A DNA stretch of 64,000 nucleotides from Bactericera cockerelli (taxonomy: Eukaryota; Arthropoda; Insecta; Hemiptera; Triozidae), in the NCBI GenBank assembly GCA_024516035.1, contig CM044955.1, forward strand, positions 19,221,743 through 19,285,742, read 5' to 3'. Below are positions 58,258 through 64,000 of this stretch, piece after piece; the first letter of the stretch is position 1; every line of letters starts with the position of its first letter. A program made the translations under genes and the position numbers. Under the pieces are notes generated by a model that ran no database searches, was not told where the DNA came from, and was given only the letters and a program-made list of their open reading frames with translations.

Positions 58258-59796
58258 ATGAGTCTGTCTACAAACAAATCCATAACCATTCCCATAAAAG
58301 ATAGATTAAGAGCAGCATCTAAAAAAACAAACTCAGTGAATGACCCTCAAGCACCAAAAAAGGTCCCAACAGTGAAGACTCCGCCAAATCGGTCTAACAT
58401 AAAAACTAAAGACATTAGTGTTGGCAGTAATATAAGAGACACAAGCAAAAATAAAGATAATTGCACTGTTAGTTCAACTAAAATTAACAAAAATAAATCC
58501 CCGAAAAAGTCAAGCACACCTACACATGAAACTCCACATGCCGCCCCCAAATCTCCCTCAATTAAACAAGTGACAAATAGCTTCAATATTCCTAAAGTAT
58601 GCAATAGTACATCAACACCTCTCATGACAACAGGTACTCAAACCCAGGGGTGGGATAATGATAATGAACTTATAGTGAAACTAACAATGCAAATATCACA
58701 GCAAGAATTTACCATCCATGCTTTGAGAGACAAAATCAGTTCACTCGAGGAGTTACTGAAATCCAAAGACACTAAAAATGAACAGACTAATCAGAAAACT
58801 TTAGATACTCACCAAATCAAGAGCAAGAGTTCAATTTCCTGTCATATTATAGGTGACAGCCACGTGCGGCACCTCAGTGAAAAACTAAAGGAAATGTTAC
58901 CTCTAGGTAGCACAACACAAGCAGTGTTTCACCCTGGAGCCGGATTTGAGGAAATCGCAGAAACCCATGCCCAACAACCCAATCTCGTCAAGCCTAAGCC
59001 ATCCGATGCGGTGATAGTTATGTGTGGGACTAATGATGTGTGCATCACGCAATGGGAATCCATACAAGAAGCCATTAATAAAATTACAAAAAAATTCCAG
59101 CCGTGCCAATCTCTCTACTTTATTGGCGTACCACATAGATATGACAATAAAAAACTCAATTACCACATAACTCGCCTTAATAATAAAATTAGGTACTGTG
59201 TTAAATCTGTAAAAATAACCCAAAGCGTTCAATTCATAGACCCCAATAAATTTCTAAAACCAAGTGACTATTCTACTAAAGACAAATTACACTTGAATTA
59301 TTCTGGAAAAAAAAAACTGTGTAGAAAAATAAGGAACGTCCTCACCCAGACCTCTCCCCCTGCGAACCTCCCCCCTGTGACTTCTGTGCCTGATGATCAT
59401 CGTGCTTCTCACTTTGAAACGTTACCTGAGATCGAGAACCTCATAGAATTGGATGATGATTCTACATTATCTGTGGACCCCCCACTCTTCTCTGATTCTA
59501 CTGTTAATAATACTGTATTACTGGCTGACCCGTCAGAATCACTTCTCGACACCCCAAACTTTCCTCAACGTGTCAATGATATTCTTCTAAGTGAGAGTCA
59601 CTCACCTATGTACAGATTGACAAATCTCACACATAGTTTCTCAAATGTAATTCACAGCAGTCCCTTGCCTGTAACTGACGCCTCCCTAGAAACCCCAACA
59701 ATTATGCAGAGTGGAAAACTTACTGAAACTGTAAATGGTCTTCGACCCAAAACAAACATAAATTTCAACAAACAGGGCCCAATTTCCAACACTTAA
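58258..59796 (+). CDS. LINE ORF1 with SGNH esterase-like domain (512 aa)
   Basis: N-terminal ~130 residues are Lys/Ser/Thr-rich and disordered (nucleic-acid binding is likely); residues ~140-175 look like a coiled coil (ISQQEFTIHALRDKISSLEE). An SGNH/GDSL-type hydrolase core follows: HIIGDSHVRHL (block I, nucleophile Ser), VIVMCGTNDVC (block III) and KLHLNYSGKKKL (block V, catalytic His). The C-terminal ~140 residues are Pro/Thr-rich. CR1-group LINEs carry such an esterase in ORF1, thought to aid membrane or RNP interaction. The ATG is in an AAAAATGAG context after a ~220-nt leader. No break seen. Confidence 0.8.
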   Translation: MSLSTNKSITIPIKDRLRAASKKTNSVNDPQAPKKVPTVKTPPNRSNIKTKDISVGSNIRDTSKNKDNCTVSSTKINKNKSPKKSSTPTHETPHAAPKSPSIKQVTNSFNIPKVCNSTSTPLMTTGTQTQGWDNDNELIVKLTMQISQQEFTIHALRDKISSLEELLKSKDTKNEQTNQKTLDTHQIKSKSSISCHIIGDSHVRHLSEKLKEMLPLGSTTQAVFHPGAGFEEIAETHAQQPNLVKPKPSDAVIVMCGTNDVCITQWESIQEAINKITKKFQPCQSLYFIGVPHRYDNKKLNYHITRLNNKIRYCVKSVKITQSVQFIDPNKFLKPSDYSTKDKLHLNYSGKKKLCRKIRNVLTQTSPPANLPPVTSVPDDHRASHFETLPEIENLIELDDDSTLSVDPPLFSDSTVNNTVLLADPSESLLDTPNFPQRVNDILLSESHSPMYRLTNLTHSFSNVIHSSPLPVTDASLETPTIMQSGKLTETVNGLRPKTNINFNKQGPISNT

Positions 59797-59867
59797 CCAC
59801 TTTAACTGGCACACATGCCAAGGGTTCGACTCCCTCTGGTGGTAATTTACTGAATTCCAACAACGTT

Positions 59868-62800
59868 TTGACGCTATTCCATTTAAATATTAGCTCCTTA
59901 AGAAATAAGATAAATATGTTAGAAGCGTTTTTACTAGGACATAAACCACAGCCACAAGTAGTCTGCATTACAGAACACTGGTTATCACGTGGTGATGAAA
60001 TTTATTGTAACATGCAAGATTATAATGTAGTAACATCCCGCTCACGGTCATTATCACGCAATAATATTTCACACGGGGGAGTGTTAATATACCTCAAGAA
60101 AAGCTCGGATTTCAAATTTAAAATTCTAGACCAGCTGGAATCTCTCGCGAAAGATTCGGTATGTGAGTTAACTGGAATTAAATTAACGGAATATAATATC
60201 CTAATTGTTGTTGTTTATAGAACCCCTGAACAAAGTAATTTGCAACAATTTCTTAGTATATTTGAAAAAATGCTGTCTACGTATGGCCTGGACCATAAAC
60301 TATGTATTTGTGGTGATATAAATATTCATCTTAATAATCATCATAACCCAGAGACCATGGCATTTCTTAACCTGATCACGTCTTATGGCTTCATACAAAC
60401 CACTATGCAACCTACAAGACTCGATAACTGTATAGATAACATATTTATTAATTTTAACATTGATGATTTTTCCGCGGCTGTCTTCGATTTAGGTTACTCT
60501 GACCATTCAGCTCAATTAGTAAGTGTTCCTATGCCTTATTTTTCTAGCCATCATACCAAACTAATAAAAACAAGGCCCATTACTGAGGCAGGCAAATTAT
60601 GTTTTCGCAATATTGTAATGCAACTGGATTGGAGTTTTATCTCGGAGAGCAATAAATGTGTCGATGAAAAATTCGAAATTTTCCAAAATAATCTTTCCGA
60701 TGCGGCAAAAATTGCGTTCATTGAAAAAACAAAAATACAGAAGCCTAATTCAGGTACTGGTTGTTCTGCTTTTAATTTTACTCCTGAATTGAAACAGCTG
60801 CGGAGGGATTTACACAAAATCGCACGTCTGTACAAATCCTCTCCTTCCGCGGAACTTGCTATAAGAAAGAGTACTGTTAGGAAAAAATATAGAAGTCAAC
60901 TGACAAAAGCAAAAAAACAGGCAAATGATGGACGTATGGAGCGCTCCGCTAATCCCAACAAAACAGCGTGGGAAATAATCAAGCAGAATAGTGCGAGGGA
61001 AAATCCAGCTGTTAACAGTAAAATAACTCCAGATGAGTTTAATAAAAACTTCAGCGAGGCACCACTGACGATTATTAACGCTTTACCACCCTCAGACACT
61101 GACCCGCGGGATCTAATCACTAAAGTAGACGTCACACATATAGACGAGGAATTCTCCTTACAAGAAGTAACCACTGATACAGTTAAAAATGCCATGGCCT
61201 CTTTAGCTAGGAAAAAGGGTAGAGATATTTATGGTCTCAATCTTGATATACTTTTGTGCATCTGTGACCTTACCGCGCCTGTGCTGGCTAACCTCATTAA
61301 TCTTTGCTTCAGAGAATCTACTTTCCCTAACTGCCTCAAAACTGGCTTAATCAGTGCCGGATTAAGGCTGCGCGGGGCCCTTGGCAATTTCAAGGCGCGG
61401 GGCCCCAAAATTGTACTGAGTTTATTCTAAAATACTATTTTTAGAACCTTGAAATCGAAGCAAAGTGTCCTGAGCACCAATCCATAATAGTATCCAAAAC
61501 GACGTTTATAACACCATGGGCAACATTTTTTTCTGAATAATAGTAGAAATATCTAAATATGTATTATGAAAAGAATATGTGTAGAAAGATGTCATTAGGT
61601 AAGATGTGTAGAAAGTAGATCATCGATTACTATGAAGATTTTATCGCTAGTATTGAATGCTAATTTTTTTAAAGGTAACTTTCCAAATTAATTCCAAACA
61701 ATCAAAAGGCACTTTTAAAATGCCCAAAGATCTTTTTTTTCGTTTAATGGTACTAGAATTGCATGTCTTGAAAAACAATCCAAACCCTCAAGATAAGTAA
61801 ATTTGACGGTGCCGCATGCGAAATTTTTGCAAAGTTGTGGGGTAAAGTAGTCGGAAAATAGATAGAAAAAGATATCTTGAATAATACATTAAAAGAGCCG
61901 CAGGCGGCTATAATGAAGATCATTGGTTAAGATGTCGATAAAGCCGATCAAAAGTTTGATGGCAGAGATTACCTAAGGCGATAATCACGTCCTTTGTCAA
62001 TATTATTCTTTTCAAATACGAGTAATTATATTATATTATATAAAGAGCCGCAGGTAATAGGTATCTAAAGATCTACCTATTTTCATATATGTGGTCTATT
62101 TTAAGGGGGTCCCGTGGTTTTTCTTTTAACATTTTGCTCAACTGACTGTGATTTTATTTAATATTAAAATCCAGAAAAACCGAAATAAAGGTCATTCAAA
62201 CACTTATAATTTATGTAAGCTGCCCGAAAGGCGGGGCCCCCAAAATCGCGGGGAACTTGGCATCTAACAAATCTGACATATTGGTAGGTAATCCGTTAAT
62301 TTGTATGTGGTTGATCATTGTTTATTCAAGGAATAGATAATAATAGGGAGCCCCGCGCTTTTCTTTCAATTTATGTACTTTGTTGTCAGTGTGTTTTTTC
62401 ACTTTTATTTCTTCTTCTTCTTCTTACTCATTATTCAAAAGTACCTAGTGTAAGCTTTTAAAAAATCCATAATACCTAGTGTAAGCTTTTAAAACAACTC
62501 ATAATATCTAGTGTAAGCTGCTCAAGCGCGGGGCCCCCTAAAGCGCGGGGCCCTTGGCATCTGCCAAATCCGCCATATGGGTAATCCGGCACTGGGCTTA
62601 ATACACCCTGTTTTCAAAAAAGGAGAAAGAAATAAGCCATCAAATTATCGACCAATTTCGATTTTACCTATTCTGGGAAAAATAATAGAAAGAATCATTG
62701 CAGATCAAATCACGCAATATATCGCATACTATAATATTTTTTCGTCCTCTCAGTTTGGATTCAGGAAAACTCTTTCCACAACGGATGCGGTTAATTTTTT

Positions 62801-63926
62801 TAACACATTTATTTCTGATAGCTTTAATAAAAATGCATACACCTACGCTACCATGTGCGACCTTTCCAGGGCATTCGAGCTGTTAAATCATGATATATTG
62901 TTACTTAAACTTTCACATTATAAATTCCAACCCTCCAGCATTATTTTTTTAAAATCTTATCTCGAAAATAGGGTACACATTGTGAAATTGAATGAACATC
63001 TCTCAGACCCACAAAGAGTTAATACAGGAATAGCCACCGGTTCCATATTGGGGCCGTTGATGTTTTTACTCTATATCAACGATTTACCATCAAATCTACC
63101 CACCTACGGAAAAGCCACCATTTTCGCGGATGACTCTACGTTATACGTAGAGGATAAAAACGAAGCTGAGGCAGTTAGAAAAGGGGACATAGTTCTGTCA
63201 TATGCACAGGCGTGGTTCGATGCAAATAGATTGCACCTAAATCGGAATAAAACTCAAAGAATTATGATAAGTCTTAAAAAGATATCTGTCCCACATAACC
63301 CAACATCTGTCAAGTTACTAGGCTTCTACGTTGACCCTCACTTAAATTGGCAATCCCATATTAATTACGTTTCCAACCTTTTAAGCAGTAGAATCTTTCT
63401 TTTACGGCGGTTGCAGAAAGAAGTGTCTCCCCCAATATTAAAAAATGCTTACTATGGGCTTATTCACTCAATCATTTCCTATGGTGTTTTGTTGTGGGGC
63501 CACACTTCAAGCTCTCAGCAACTTTTTATAATTCAGAAATGCGCCGTACGCTTAATTAGTTATGCCAAGAGCAGGGACCATGCTAAGCCTTTATTTATAA
63601 ATCAAGGTATCTTGACACTCCCATCATTATTCATTCTTAGATGTCTGCTAAGTGTCAAGAACAATCTTTCCAATTACCGAACTCCAGATACTTTTCACTC
63701 GTACAATACCCGCAACAAACAAAATCTTATACCTATACGACACCGCGTAAATGCAGCTAGAAATGGTAGTAACTATCACGGAGTGAAGTTCTATAACAAA
63801 CTACCCAATAACATCCGAGAATTACCAGATAGAGCATTCAAATTATACATCGAAGACTATCTACTTAAAAAAGCATTTTATTCCATTGAAGAGTTCCTCA
63901 CTTCCGATTTAGGTGCAAATAATTAG
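59868..63926 (+). pseudogene. LINE ORF2 (endonuclease + reverse transcriptase), split by a hAT insertion
   Basis: The left part (to 61351) holds an APE-type endonuclease: HLNISSLRNK, VVCITEHWLS, VVVYRTPEQ, CGDINIHLN and LGYSDHSAQL. The right part (from 62603) holds the reverse transcriptase: HPVFKKGERNKPSNYRPISI, SSQFGFRKTLSTTDAV, CDLSRAFELLNHD, ATGSILGPLMFLLYINDLP and the catalytic FADDSTLY, then a C-terminal domain to TAG at 63926. The inserted 1243 bp plus the 8-bp duplication is a multiple of three, so both halves are in the same frame, but the insert contains stops. The frame is open upstream into ORF1 without an ATG, so ORF2 start by re-initiation or frameshifting is likely. Confidence 0.85.
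61352..62594. mobile_element. hAT-type non-autonomous element, 1243 bp
   Basis: Terminal inverted repeats CAGTGCCGGATTA / TAATCCGGCACTG and a perfect 8-bp target duplication GGCTTAAT (61344-61351 and 62595-62602), as in hAT transposons. GCGCGGGGCCC blocks near both ends, AT-rich middle, no transposase. Confidence 0.9.
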
Positions 63927-64000
63927 TATAAATAATTATGATTTTATTGTGTATTAATTATATAATCCTATAAACAACTTACCCATTATCTCTCTCTCAC

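Larger units (their letters stand above)
58038..64000 (+). mobile_element. LINE (CR1/jockey-group type), near full length
   Basis: 5' UTR from ~58038, ORF1 58258-59796, ORF2 ~59868-63926 split by a hAT-type insertion, and a 3' UTR running to the window edge. Both ORFs keep their main motifs. The esterase-type ORF1 points to the CR1-related group. Confidence 0.8.

Overview
The window is eukaryotic nuclear DNA, very probably from an insect and perhaps a hemipteran (low confidence on the order). Genes have short exons with GT-AG introns. Intergenic DNA is AT-rich and crowded with Helitrons, Ginger-, hAT-, piggyBac- and Harbinger-like elements, 5S- and tRNA-derived SINEs, a LINE and long (GT)n tracts. 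Only one widely conserved host gene is recognisable: the first five coding exons of TRAPPC8 on the minus strand (8327 down to 3617).

Layout. 1-592: 3' part of an Arg-rich plus-strand gene. 1240-3634: a minisatellite split by a 234-bp Helitron and a 1.68-kb palindromic element. 3617-8327: TRAPPC8. 8820-11250: MITEs, with a Harbinger-like element carrying a small MADF-type ORF nested inside one of them. 11423-12356: a two-exon gene for a 96-aa secreted protein. 13332-27519: a ~14.2-kb autonomous-type Helitron whose six-exon Rep/helicase gene keeps its HUH, two-tyrosine and Walker motifs. It is followed with no spacer by a ~1-kb relative (27520-28540). 28.7-32 kb: a ~58-bp tandem repeat, an old interspersed repeat and a hAT relic. 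32394-34981: a two-exon secreted precursor with about 30 KR/RR-bounded repeats. 34.7-58.0 kb: a complex array of direct and inverted duplications. Each unit carries a two-exon gene for a 73-81-aa secreted protein (one good copy on plus, one on minus, two damaged) and a Ginger-like element. 58.0-64.0 kb: a LINE (ORF1 with an SGNH esterase domain; ORF2 with endonuclease and RT) whose ORF2 is split by a 1243-bp hAT-type insertion.

How it fits together. Three unrelated-looking secreted-protein genes (11.4, 32.4 and 37.3 kb, plus copies of the last) share one plan: a TATA box, a first coding exon of 48 or 51 nt that holds the signal peptide, a phase-0 donor and one downstream exon. One of them has been amplified by segmental duplication together with its promoter. 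This is the most likely novel system in the window: a rapidly rearranging cluster of small secreted peptides in a transposon-rich neighbourhood. Its function cannot be read from the sequence. The second point of interest is the well-preserved autonomous Helitron in a head-to-tail pair.
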